Assembly (NCBI GenBank): GCA_022819985.1
Contig: JAJEGH010000001.1
Location: 1 to 64,000 of the forward strand
DNA: 64,000 nucleotides
Direction: 5' to 3'
Origin: Alphaproteobacteria bacterium
GTDB lineage: Bacteria; Pseudomonadota; Alphaproteobacteria; Bin65
Shown: positions 54,648 to 63,164 of the stretch, piece after piece
Layout: every line of letters starts with the position of its first letter
Numbering within the stretch: position 1 is the first letter of the stretch
Notes under the pieces: model-generated
What the model saw: only the letters and a program-made list of their open reading frames with translations
What the model was told of the DNA's origin: nothing
Database searches by the model: none
Made by a program: the position numbers and the translations under genes

Positions 54648-55595
54648 GTGACCACAGCCATATACGCCCATCCGGCCTGTCTGGGTCACCGGCCCGGCCG
54701 GCATCACCCGGAGCGACCGTCGCGCATCGCCGCCGTGCTCGACGGGCTGAAAGACGCCGGCATCGCCGGCCTGGAGCGGCGCGAAGCGCCGGAAATCGAT
54801 CCCGCGCTGCTGCAGCTGGTGCATCCGGACGCGCTTATCGACCATGTGCTCGCGCCGATGGGAAACGACGAGCGCCGCTGGATCGACGGCGACACGGCGA
54901 TGAGCGCCGGCTCGGCCCGGGCCGCCCTGCGCGCCGCGGGCGCTGTCTGTGCTGCGGTCGATGCGGTGATGGCCGGCGATATCGACAACGCTTTCTGCGC
55001 CGTGCGACCGCCGGGCCATCATGCCGAGCCGGGGCGGGCCATGGGCTTCTGCCTGTTCAACAATGTCGCCGTCGGCGCGCTCCATGCCCGCGAAAAACAC
55101 GGGATCGGTCGCGTTGCCGTAATCGATTTCGACGTGCATCACGGTAATGGAACGCAGGCCGCGTTCGAATCCGACGGCGACCTGTTCTATGCGTCGACCC
55201 ATCAATGGCCGCTCTATCCCGGCACCGGGGCGGCCGGGGAAACCGGCGTCGGCAATATCTGCAACGTTCCGCTGGCGGCAGGCAGCGGCTCCGCCGAGTT
55301 TCGGCAGGCCATGACGGAGGCCGTCCTGCCGGCGCTGGAGGCGTTCCGGCCGGATCTGATTCTACTCAGCGCCGGTTTCGACGCCCACAAGGACGACCCG
55401 CTGGCCGGGCTGGAATTCCGCACAGAAGACTATGGCTGGGTCACGGCGCGGCTCGTCGAGATGGCCGCGGGCCTGTGCGGCGGCCGTCTGGTCTCGGCGC
55501 TGGAGGGCGGCTACGACCTGCAGGCGCTGGGCGAAAGCGTTGCGGCCCATGTGGACGCGCTCACCGGCGCGCCGGCCGGCGCCGAACCCGCCTGA
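54648..55595 (+). CDS. Histone deacetylase family protein (acetoin utilisation/APAH type)
   Basis: A 315-residue zinc deacetylase of the arginase/deacetylase superfamily. The catalytic motif is AVRPPGHHAEP, then FCLFNNVAVGALHA, and metal ligands lie in VIDFDVHHGNGTQ and SAGFDAHKDDPLAGL. The N-terminus (HPACLGHRPGRHHPERP) matches the family. It removes acetyl groups from small amines or lysine. The start is GTG 54648. It is the first gene of the conserved HDAC-xseB-ispA-dxs cluster. Confidence 0.9.
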   Translation: MTTAIYAHPACLGHRPGRHHPERPSRIAAVLDGLKDAGIAGLERREAPEIDPALLQLVHPDALIDHVLAPMGNDERRWIDGDTAMSAGSARAALRAAGAVCAAVDAVMAGDIDNAFCAVRPPGHHAEPGRAMGFCLFNNVAVGALHAREKHGIGRVAVIDFDVHHGNGTQAAFESDGDLFYASTHQWPLYPGTGAAGETGVGNICNVPLAAGSGSAEFRQAMTEAVLPALEAFRPDLILLSAGFDAHKDDPLAGLEFRTEDYGWVTARLVEMAAGLCGGRLVSALEGGYDLQALGESVAAHVDALTGAPAGAEPA

Positions 55596-55706
55596 CCCCC
55601 TCGACTCCTTCGTTCGGTACAGTTTGTCGCAGTTTTGATTGCGCGCCGCCGGGGAATGTGAATAATGACTCAAACTGGAAGTTTGCAGAATCAGGCGGAG
55701 CCTTCC

Positions 55707-55955
55707 ATGTCCGACGTTCGGGCCGCGGACATTACCGCTCTCAGCTTCGAAGAGGCGCTTGCCGAACTGGAGAAGATCGTGCGCGATCTGGAGACCGGGC
55801 AGGCGAAACTCGACGATGCGATCGCCGCCTACGAGCGGGGGGCGGCGCTGAAGCGGCATTGCGAGGCCAAGCTGCGCGATGCCCAGGCCAAGGTCGACCG
55901 GATCGTGACCGGGCCGGACGGACAAAACCGGCTGGAACCCGCGGAACTGGACTGA
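55707..55955 (+). CDS. xseB: Exodeoxyribonuclease VII small subunit
   Basis: An 82-residue protein with the XseB signature SFEEALAELEKIVRDLETGQAKLDDAIAAYERG (separated parts), a helical hairpin that binds the large subunit XseA. Together they degrade single-stranded DNA into oligonucleotides. The GGAG at 55697-55700, six bases before ATG 55707, supports this start over the upstream in-frame ATG at 55665. xseA is not in the window. Confidence 0.92.
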   Translation: MSDVRAADITALSFEEALAELEKIVRDLETGQAKLDDAIAAYERGAALKRHCEAKLRDAQAKVDRIVTGPDGQNRLEPAELD

Positions 55956-56006
55956 TCTCCGCAGAATTGCGCCCAGGCAGGAATCCAATCGCGCCCCGGA
56001 AAAGCC

Positions 56007-56909
56007 GTGTTCGACGAACCCCGCCTGAGAACGGCGATGACCGAAGTCGCCGACCGGATCGAAGAGACCCTGGCCGCCCTGTTGCCGCGGGGCGACGGGC
56101 CGGAAACGCGCGTGTTCGAGGCGATGGCCTATGCCAGCCTCGACGGCGGCAAGCGGCTACGGCCTTTCCTGACGTTCCAGACGGCCCGGATGTTCGACGT
56201 GCCGGACAGCCGCAGCCTGCGCGCCGGCGCGGCGATCGAGTTCGTCCACTGCTATTCCCTGGTCCATGACGACCTGCCGGCAATGGACGACGACGACCTT
56301 CGCCGGGGCCGGCCTTCCAACCATGTGGCCTTCGACGAAGCGACCGCGATTCTGGCTGGCGACGCCCTCCAGACCCTGGCCTTCGAAGTGCTCGCCGATC
56401 CGGCGACCCACCCCGACGGCGAGGTGCGGGCCGGCCTGGTTGCAGCACTGGCAGCCGCCGCCGGCGCCCGGGGCATGGTCGGCGGCCAGATGTTCGATAT
56501 TGCCGCCGAGACGGACGGCGCCGGCTTCACCCTGGAGCAGATCGTCCGTTTGCAGCGCCTGAAGACGGGCCGCCTGTTCGACGTATCCTGCCAGGCCGGC
56601 GCAATTCTGGGCGGGGCGAACGAAGCGGAGCGCTCGGCGCTGGCGGCCTATACCGGGGACCTTGGCCTCGCGTTCCAGATCGCCGACGACATCCTGGACG
56701 AAACCGGCAATGCGGCCGAGGTCGGCAAGAAAGTGGGCAAGGACGCGGGGGCCGGCAAGGCGACTTTCATTTCGATCCTGGGCCTTGACGCCGCCCGCGA
56801 ACGCGCCAATTCGCTTGTAATTCAGGCAGTTGAGGTGCTCGATTGTTTCGGGACGCGCGCCGATCTCCTTCGGGAAGCGGCGTATTTCGTCGTGGGGCGG
56901 CGGGCCTGA
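56007..56909 (+). CDS. ispA: Polyprenyl (farnesyl) diphosphate synthase
   Basis: A 300-residue trans-prenyltransferase condensing IPP with DMAPP and GPP to farnesyl diphosphate. The first Asp-rich motif is HDDLPAMDDDDLRRG and the second is IADDILD, with KTGRLFDVSCQAGA between. Start GTG 56007 gives the usual N-terminus. It lies between xseB and dxs, the standard alphaproteobacterial arrangement, and supplies quinone and undecaprenyl synthesis. Confidence 0.92.
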   Translation: MFDEPRLRTAMTEVADRIEETLAALLPRGDGPETRVFEAMAYASLDGGKRLRPFLTFQTARMFDVPDSRSLRAGAAIEFVHCYSLVHDDLPAMDDDDLRRGRPSNHVAFDEATAILAGDALQTLAFEVLADPATHPDGEVRAGLVAALAAAAGARGMVGGQMFDIAAETDGAGFTLEQIVRLQRLKTGRLFDVSCQAGAILGGANEAERSALAAYTGDLGLAFQIADDILDETGNAAEVGKKVGKDAGAGKATFISILGLDAARERANSLVIQAVEVLDCFGTRADLLREAAYFVVGRRA

Positions 56910-56956
56910 TGCGCGTTGGCTGAACCGGAATTTCCTCTCTCGAGACGGAGTCCATC

Positions 56957-58885
56957 ATGTCGAAGACCAGCAAGACGCCCCTGCTCGACAAGGTCGGCTC
57001 GCCGGCCGACCTGCGCAAGCTGGATATCAAAGACCTGCGCCAGTTCGCCGACGAATTGCGCGCCGAAACGGTCGATGCCGTATCGGTGACCGGCGGCCAT
57101 CTCGGCGCCGGCCTCGGCGTCGTCGAACTGACCACGGCGATCCATTATCTGTTCGATACGCCCGACGATATCCTGATCTGGGATGTCGGCCATCAGTGCT
57201 ACCCCCACAAGATTCTCACCGAGCGGCGCGACCGGATCCGCACGATCCGCCAGGGCGGCGGCCTCTACGGCTTTACCAAACGGTCGGAAAGCGTCTACGA
57301 CCCCTTCGGCGCGGCGCACAGTTCGACCTCCATTTCCGCCGGACTCGGTTTTGCCGTGTCGGGCGAGCTGCAGAAGAAGGAAGGCCGCAACGTCATCGCC
57401 GTGATCGGCGACGGCGCCATGAGCGCCGGCATGGCCTACGAAGCCATGAACAACGCGGCGGTCACGGGCTCGCGCCTGATCGTGATTCTGAACGACAACG
57501 ACATGTCGATCGCGCCGCCGGTGGGCGGCCTGTCGGCCTATCTCAGCCGGCTGATCTCCTCGCGCAGCTTCCGCTCCGTCCGGCAACTCACCATGATGCT
57601 GGCCGAGAAATTTCCGCGCCAGATCGAGCGGGCGGCCCAGCGGGCGGAGGAATATGCCCGCGGCCTGCTGACCGGCGGCACCCTGTTCGAGGAACTGGGC
57701 CTCTACTATGTCGGCCCGATCGACGGGCACAATCTGGACCACCTGATCCCGGTTCTGAAAAACGTCCGCGACGATCCGCAGGGCGGCCCGATCCTGGTCC
57801 ACTGCGTCACCAAGAAGGGCAAGGGCTACGAACCCGCCGAGAGTTCCGCCGACCGCTATCACGGCGTCGGCAAGTTCGATGTCGTCACCGGCGAGCTCTA
57901 CAAGCCGCCGTCGAACGCGCCCAGCTACACCAAGGTATTCGCCAATGCCCTCGTCAAGGAGGCGGAGAAGGACGACAAGATCGTGGCGATCACGGCGGCC
58001 ATGCCGTCGGGCACCGGGGTCGACCTGTTCGGCAAGGCGTTCCCGGAACGCACCTTCGACGTCGGCATCGCCGAGCAGCACGCCGTAACCTTCGCCGGCG
58101 GCCTCGCCGCCGACGGCATGAAACCGTTCTGCGCGATCTATTCGACCTTCCTCCAGCGCGGCTACGACCAGGTCGTCCACGACGTGGCGATCCAGAAGCT
58201 GCCGGTGCGCTTCGCCATGGACCGGGCCGGGCAGGTCGGCGCCGACGGCCAGACCCACGCCGGCTCGTTCGACATCGCCTATCTCGGCTGCCTGCCGGGC
58301 TTCGTGCTGATGGCCTGTGCGGACGAATCCGACCTGGTCCACATGGTTGCGACAGCCGTCGCCATCGACGACCGGCCCTGCGGCTTCCGCTATCCGCGCG
58401 GCGAGGGCGTGGGCCTGGACATGCCGGAGGAAGGCGTGCCCCTGGAAATCGGCAAGGGCCGGATCGTGCGCGAAGGCAATGCGGTCGCCATCCTGTCCTA
58501 CGGCCAGCGTTTGCAGGATTCGCTGGCGGCGGCGGACGAACTGGCCGCCCGCGGCTGGAGCGCCACGGTGGCGGACGCCCGCTTCGCCAAGCCGCTCGAC
58601 GAAGACCTGATCCGCCGCCTCGCCCGGGAACACGAAGCGCTGATCACCGTCGAGGAAGGTTCTGTCGGCGGCTTCGGCAGTTTCGTCGCCCAGTTCATGA
58701 GCCATGACGGGCTGCTCGACCGCGGCACGCTCAAATTCCGCCCGATGGTCCAGGCCGACCGCTTCTTCGACCAGGACAAGCCGGAAAAACAGGTCGACGC
58801 CGCCGGCCTCAGCACCCGCCACATCGTGCATACCGCGCTGACGGCGCTCGGCGCCGACGCCGGAGACGTGGAACTGACGGCGTAG
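56957..58885 (+). CDS. dxs: 1-deoxy-D-xylulose-5-phosphate synthase
   Basis: A 642-residue thiamine-diphosphate enzyme making DXP from pyruvate and glyceraldehyde 3-phosphate. Landmarks are [18 protein letters not shown], the TPP motif [19 protein letters not shown], then [12 protein letters not shown], and the transketolase-like second domain with [15 protein letters not shown] and [15 protein letters not shown]. Length is normal. GGAG about 7 bases upstream supports the ATG. In many alphaproteobacteria tlyA follows; here a decayed toxin-antitoxin remnant and a transporter follow instead. Confidence 0.95.
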   Translation: MSKTSKTPLLDKVGSPADLRKLDIKDLRQFADELRAETVDAVSVTGGHLGAGLGVVELTTAIHYLFDTPDDILIWDVGHQCYPHKILTERRDRIRTIRQGGGLYGFTKRSESVYDPFGAAHSSTSISAGLGFAVSGELQKKEGRNVIAVIGDGAMSAGMAYEAMNNAAVTGSRLIVILNDNDMSIAPPVGGLSAYLSRLISSRSFRSVRQLTMMLAEKFPRQIERAAQRAEEYARGLLTGGTLFEELGLYYVGPIDGHNLDHLIPVLKNVRDDPQGGPILVHCVTKKGKGYEPAESSADRYHGVGKFDVVTGELYKPPSNAPSYTKVFANALVKEAEKDDKIVAITAAMPSGTGVDLFGKAFPERTFDVGIAEQHAVTFAGGLAADGMKPFCAIYSTFLQRGYDQVVHDVAIQKLPVRFAMDRAGQVGADGQTHAGSFDIAYLGCLPGFVLMACADESDLVHMVATAVAIDDRPCGFRYPRGEGVGLDMPEEGVPLEIGKGRIVREGNAVAILSYGQRLQDSLAAADELAARGWSATVADARFAKPLDEDLIRRLAREHEALITVEEGSVGGFGSFVAQFMSHDGLLDRGTLKFRPMVQADRFFDQDKPEKQVDAAGLSTRHIVHTALTALGADAGDVELTA

Positions 58886-58958
58886 GCGCAAGAACGGCGT
58901 CGCTTTTTCTGTTTCGCGCCGCGGCCGGTGAATTCGACTGGATCGGCCGGCGGGGCGG

Positions 58959-59180
58959 TCACCCGGCGGCAGCGGCCACTTCGACAACGGTTGCCGTACA
59001 TTGCGGTTCCGGCACCGGCTCACCGTTTTGTCGCAAACTCTCGATGTGAAGCCGGATCGCCTCCCGGATTTCGCGGGTTGCATCTTCTTCGGTCGCCCCG
59101 GTGGCGATGCAACCGGGAAGGTCGGGAACGTAGGCAGCGTAGTTTTCCGGCGCCCTCTCGATAACGATGGTGTATCGCAT
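58959..59180 (-). CDS. hicB: HicB-family antitoxin, short form
   Basis: A 73-residue HicB protein (YTIVIERAPENYAAYVPDLPGCIATGATEEDATREIREAI in separated parts) with no C-terminal DNA-binding domain. This is the single-domain form of the antitoxin. The start ATG 59180 is eight bases after a truncated HicA. It converges on dxs and overlaps nothing. With its toxin decayed it may be a remnant or a retained protective antitoxin. Confidence 0.82.
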   Translation of the reverse strand: MRYTIVIERAPENYAAYVPDLPGCIATGATEEDATREIREAIRLHIESLRQNGEPVPEPQCTATVVEVAAAAG

Positions 59181-59188
59181 TTTGCCCG

Positions 59189-59281
59189 TTACTCCTTGAG
59201 GCCGGCCTGCTTCATGACGCTCGCCCATGTTCCTCGCGGAAAATCGTCGCCCGGTTTGCCCGCCACCGTGCGCCGCTGCAG
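59189..59281 (-). pseudogene. Truncated HicA toxin remnant
   Basis: In the frame ending at TAA (59189-59191) the sequence reads TVAGKPGDDFPRGTWASVMKQ then AGLKE, which matches the C-terminal half of HicA (mRNA interferase). An in-frame TGA at 59282-59284 stops the upstream extension. No HicA N-terminal half with its catalytic His is seen. It sits eight bases upstream of a HicB gene, the usual hicAB order. Confidence 0.7.
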
Positions 59282-59374
59282 TCAATCATTGTTATAGTGT
59301 TGTAATGGATCGGCGCTAGGATAGCGCATCCGTCCGCACAGGACCGGCCATCGTCAATCAAGGGAGTCGAAGCC

Positions 59375-60352
59375 GTGAAAGCCATCGCTACAGCCTCCGC
59401 AGCCATCGCATTCGCGTTCACCGGCGTTGCGCACGCCGCTTCGGGCAATCTGGTCGTCTACACCAGCCAGCCGGCGAAGGATGCCCAGCAGACCGTGGAT
59501 GCCTTCGCGAAGAAGAATCCGGACGTGAAGGTCTCCTGGATCCGCCAGGGCACCACCAAGATGATGGCGAAAGTGCGCGCCGAGATCGCCGCCGGCAGCC
59601 TGAAGGCGGATGTCCTCCTGATCGCCGACATGGTGACGATGGAGGGCCTCAAACAGGAGGGCCGCCTGCTGGCCCACAAGGGAGCGAAACTGGACGGCTA
59701 CGATCCGGCGCTCTACGACAAGGACCGGACCTATTTCAGCACCAAGCTGATCACGACCGGCATCATCTACAACACCGCCGGCAAGATGAAACCGGCCTCC
59801 TGGGCCGACCTGCTGAAGCCGGCGGCCAAGGGCCAGATCGCCATGCCCAGCCCGCTGACCTCGGGCGCCGCAACCATCCACATGCAGGCGATCAAGAACA
59901 ACGCCGCGCTGGGCTGGAACTTCTACAAGGGCCTGGCGGCGCAGCAGGCGTCGGCGGCGGGCGGCAACGGCCGGACGCTGAAGCGCGTCGCCAGCGGCGA
60001 GAAGCTCTACGGCATGATCGTCGACTTCATGGCGATCCGCGCCAAGGCCAAGGGCTCGCCGGTCGAGTTCGTCTTCCCGAAGGAAGGCGTCAGCATGGTG
60101 ACGGAACCGGTCGCAATCATGAAATCGACGAAGAATGCCGAGGCCGCGAAAGCTTTTGTCGATTTCCTGCTCTCGAAGGAAGGCCAGCAGTTCGCTCAGC
60201 GGCAGGGCTATCTGCCGGCGCATTCCGAAGTGGCCGGGCCGAAGGGCTTCCCGCCGCGCGCCGGGATCAGGCTGATGAGCTTCGATCCGGCGAAGGCGCT
60301 CGGCGACGTGAAGAACAGCCGGAAAGCGTTTGCCGACCTGTTCGGGAAGTAG
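59375..60352 (+). CDS. Fe3+/polyamine-type ABC transporter substrate-binding protein
   Basis: A 325-residue exported protein of the family-1-like (FbpA/AfuA/PotD) group. The signal peptide is residues 1-21 (FAFTGVAHAAS). GNLVVYTSQPAKDAQQTVDAFAKKNP is the typical first strand and helix, with KADVLLIADMVTMEGLKQEGRL and NTAGKMKPASWADLLKP. Ligand candidates are ferric iron, phosphonates (2-aminoethylphosphonate) or other anions. It begins an operon with a double permease; the convergent ATPase gene is nearby. Confidence 0.86.
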   Translation: MKAIATASAAIAFAFTGVAHAASGNLVVYTSQPAKDAQQTVDAFAKKNPDVKVSWIRQGTTKMMAKVRAEIAAGSLKADVLLIADMVTMEGLKQEGRLLAHKGAKLDGYDPALYDKDRTYFSTKLITTGIIYNTAGKMKPASWADLLKPAAKGQIAMPSPLTSGAATIHMQAIKNNAALGWNFYKGLAAQQASAAGGNGRTLKRVASGEKLYGMIVDFMAIRAKAKGSPVEFVFPKEGVSMVTEPVAIMKSTKNAEAAKAFVDFLLSKEGQQFAQRQGYLPAHSEVAGPKGFPPRAGIRLMSFDPAKALGDVKNSRKAFADLFGK

Positions 60353-60358
60353 GCCGGC

Positions 60359-62062
60359 TTGAGCATTCCGGCGCGCCGGATCGCGGGCGGCGAGGCACTT
60401 TGGCTCGCCGCCCTCGTCGTTTTCGTCGGGATTATCGCCGTCCTGCCGATCGTCCGGCTGCTCTGGGAAGGCGCCGGACCGTTCTTTCTGGGTAACGACA
60501 GCCCGGCCCTAGAAGTTCTCTCGGACCCGACGACGTGGCGCGCGACCCGGCGCTCTTTCGAGACCGCCGTGGGCGGCGCCTTCCTGTCCCTGGTATTGGG
60601 AACCCTCTTCGCACTGCTGGTCGCGCTGACGGACCTGCGCGGCAAGCTGCTGCTCACCTTCTGCTTCATGATCCCGCTGATGATCCCGCCGCAGGTGACG
60701 GCGCTCAGCTGGATCCAGGTGTTCGGCGCATCCAGCACGTTGCTGACGATGCTCGACCTTGCGCCGGCGCCGGGGTCCAAGCACCCGCTCTATTCGCGTG
60801 AAGGCATCGTGCTGCTGCTCGGAATCCAGCATGCCCCGCTGGTCTTCCTGACGGTGCGTGCCGGACTGCGCAGCCTGCCGCGCGAGGCGGTGGAGGCGGC
60901 GCGCATGGCGGGCGCCGGGACGCTTACCGTGTTCCGGACCATCATCCTGCCGCTGATGACGCCGACGCTCACGGTCGGCGTGGCGCTCGCCTTCGTTTCG
61001 AGCATCGGCAACTTCGGCATCCCGCTGTTTCTCGGCCAGCCGGCCGGCTATCAGACCCTGCCGGTGCTGATCTTCTCGCGCCTGTCCGGCTTCGGGCCGT
61101 CGATCATTTCGGAGGTGGCGGTACTCGCCATATTGGTCAGCGCCATCGCCGCCATTGGCGTTTCCGCCCAATCCTGGCTGATGCGGCGGGGCGATTTCCG
61201 GACCATCGGCGTGCCGAGCCGGCCGCTCGCCTTCGTTCTGGGACACTGGCGCCTGCCTGCCGAAGCCGGCTGCTGGCTGATTGTCCTGCTGGTGCTCGTC
61301 CTGCCGGTGACGGCGCTGGTGGCGGTGACACTGGTGCCGGCGTTCGGCGTTCCGCTGACCTGGAACAGTCTGACTGTCGACGCCTATGTCGAGGTGCTGT
61401 GGCGCCAGGCGGTCACCGTCCGCGCGTTCCAGAACAGCGGGTTCCTGGCGGCGACCGCCACCGTCATGCTGGTGCTCGCCAGCGTGCCGCTGGCCTATTT
61501 CATCGCCTGGCGGCGCAACCGGCTGGCCGGCGCGCTCAGTACGGTCATCGACATCCCCTACGCCATGCCCGGCATCGTCCTCGCGATTGCCGCGATCCTG
61601 GTCTTCCTGAAACCGATACCGGTGATCGAATACAGCCTCTACGGCACCCTGTGGATCATTCTGGTCGCCTATCTCGGCCGGTTTGCGACATTGGCGATCC
61701 GTCCGGCCATCGCCGGTCTGACCCAGATGGATCGCGGCCTCGACGAGGCGGCACGGATGACCGGCGCCGGCTTCGTTTTCCGGTTGCGCACCGTGATCGG
61801 GCCGCTCACCCTGCCGCTCACCGCGGCCGGCGGCATTCTGGTGTTCCTGACCGCCTTCAACGAGCTGACCGTCTCGGCGCTGCTCTGGTCCAGCGGATCG
61901 GAAACCCTGGGCGTCGTGCTCTACAATCTGGACGAGAGCGGCAACCATATCCAGGCGGCGGCGATCGCCGTGGCCGCCATCGTCGTGATCGTTGTGCTGA
62001 TGTTTGCGGCGCATCTCGCCGGGCGAAGATTGCCGAGCGGCGTGCTCCCGTGGCGCGATTGA
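60359..62062 (+). CDS. Fused ABC permease of Fe3+/thiamine/phosphonate type
   Basis: A 567-residue protein with two tandem permease domains and about twelve membrane helices (FbpB/ThiP arrangement). The EAA loops are EAARMAGAGTLTVFRTIILPLMTPTLTVG in the first half and DEAARMTGAGFVFRLRTVIGPLTLPLT in the second. Start TTG 60359 is six bases after the solute-binding protein stop; no ATG is available near the first helix. It forms the whole channel of the importer. Confidence 0.87.
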   Translation: MSIPARRIAGGEALWLAALVVFVGIIAVLPIVRLLWEGAGPFFLGNDSPALEVLSDPTTWRATRRSFETAVGGAFLSLVLGTLFALLVALTDLRGKLLLTFCFMIPLMIPPQVTALSWIQVFGASSTLLTMLDLAPAPGSKHPLYSREGIVLLLGIQHAPLVFLTVRAGLRSLPREAVEAARMAGAGTLTVFRTIILPLMTPTLTVGVALAFVSSIGNFGIPLFLGQPAGYQTLPVLIFSRLSGFGPSIISEVAVLAILVSAIAAIGVSAQSWLMRRGDFRTIGVPSRPLAFVLGHWRLPAEAGCWLIVLLVLVLPVTALVAVTLVPAFGVPLTWNSLTVDAYVEVLWRQAVTVRAFQNSGFLAATATVMLVLASVPLAYFIAWRRNRLAGALSTVIDIPYAMPGIVLAIAAILVFLKPIPVIEYSLYGTLWIILVAYLGRFATLAIRPAIAGLTQMDRGLDEAARMTGAGFVFRLRTVIGPLTLPLTAAGGILVFLTAFNELTVSALLWSSGSETLGVVLYNLDESGNHIQAAAIAVAAIVVIVVLMFAAHLAGRRLPSGVLPWRD

Positions 62063-62071
62063 GCGGGACCT

Positions 62072-63133
62072 TCAGCCGCCGCCGACCGGGGTGACGGCTT
62101 CGACCGCGATCCGCACCGTATCTCCGTCGCCCGGCGGTTGCGTATTGCATTGAATGTGCAGAATCTTTCCGTTCCCGGTGCGGGGTTCGGCATCGACGAG
62201 CCAGTGGCTGCCGCGGTAGACCGAGCGCAGGATGCGCGCCTCGATCGCGCCGGCCGGGTCGAACCGGCAGCGGTCGGGCCGGATGCAGACCGTCGCGACG
62301 CCGTCCTGCCCGGCGAAGGACGGAGGTATCGGGATTTCCTGGCCGAACAGGTCGGCGACCGCCCGGTCTTCGTCCCGGCGCAGCACCGGAACCTTCAGCA
62401 CCGCGCCTTCGCCGATAAAGCGCGCAACCGTCTCGTTCGCCGGCCGGCCGTAGATCCGTTCCGGGCCGTCGACCTGCGCGAACCGTCCGTCGAACATGAC
62501 GGCAATGCGGTCGGCCAGCGCCATTGCCTCGGCCTGGTCGTGGGTGACGTAGATCATGGTGGCGCCCGTCTCGCGATGAAAGGCGCCGAAGACCTCCATC
62601 ATCGCGACGCGCAAATGGGCGTCCAGATTGGCCAGCGGCTCGTCCAGCACAACGATGTCCGGCTCCATGACCAGGCACCGCGCGAGCGCCACCCGCTGCC
62701 GTTGACCGCCCGAAAGTTCGGCCGGCTGGCGTTCGCCGAAGCCGGTGAGGCCGACCGTCTCCAATGCCCGTCCGACGGCTGCATCGCGATCCGGGCGGTT
62801 GAGTTTTGCAACCCGCAAGGGGTAGCCGACATTGCCGGCCACGGTGAGGTGCGGCCACAGGGCGTAGGATTGGAACACGACGCCGACGCGGCGTTTTTCT
62901 GCCGGCACATGGACGCCGCCTTCGGCGTCCGACCAGACCTCGTCGCCATGGACGATCCGGCCCGCCGTGACTGTTTCGAAGCCGGCGACGAGACGCAGGA
63001 TCGTTGTTTTGCCGCAGCCGGACGGGCCCAGCAGGGCCAGGAAGCAGCCCTGCGGCGCATCCAGCGAAATCGAATCGACCGCAACCGTAGCGCCGAAGGT
63101 CTTGCGGATCCCGTCGAGCGCGAGGTCGGCCAC
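62072..63133 (-). CDS. ABC transporter ATP-binding protein, FbpC/PotA type
   Basis: A 353-residue ABC ATPase. Walker A GPSGCGKTT, Q-loop region GVVFQSYALWPHLTV, signature LSGGQRQRV, Walker B DIVVLDEPLANLD, and H-loop VTHDQAEAMALAD. A C-terminal TOBE-like domain follows (from about 235; CIRPDRCRFD). It is convergent with the permease gene, with nine bases between their stops, so it is expressed from a separate promoter on the opposite strand. It is the likely energy subunit of this importer. Confidence 0.88.
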   Translation of the reverse strand: MADLALDGIRKTFGATVAVDSISLDAPQGCFLALLGPSGCGKTTILRLVAGFETVTAGRIVHGDEVWSDAEGGVHVPAEKRRVGVVFQSYALWPHLTVAGNVGYPLRVAKLNRPDRDAAVGRALETVGLTGFGERQPAELSGGQRQRVALARCLVMEPDIVVLDEPLANLDAHLRVAMMEVFGAFHRETGATMIYVTHDQAEAMALADRIAVMFDGRFAQVDGPERIYGRPANETVARFIGEGAVLKVPVLRRDEDRAVADLFGQEIPIPPSFAGQDGVATVCIRPDRCRFDPAGAIEARILRSVYRGSHWLVDAEPRTGNGKILHIQCNTQPPGDGDTVRIAVEAVTPVGGG

Positions 63134-63164
63134 GTCCGCCTTTTCGGAGCTCGCGCTTCGCGCC

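Noticed and set aside
54455..54661. Upstream start of the efflux adaptor at 54661
   Set aside because: It would overlap the start of the divergent HDAC gene and place about 70 extra residues before the signal peptide.
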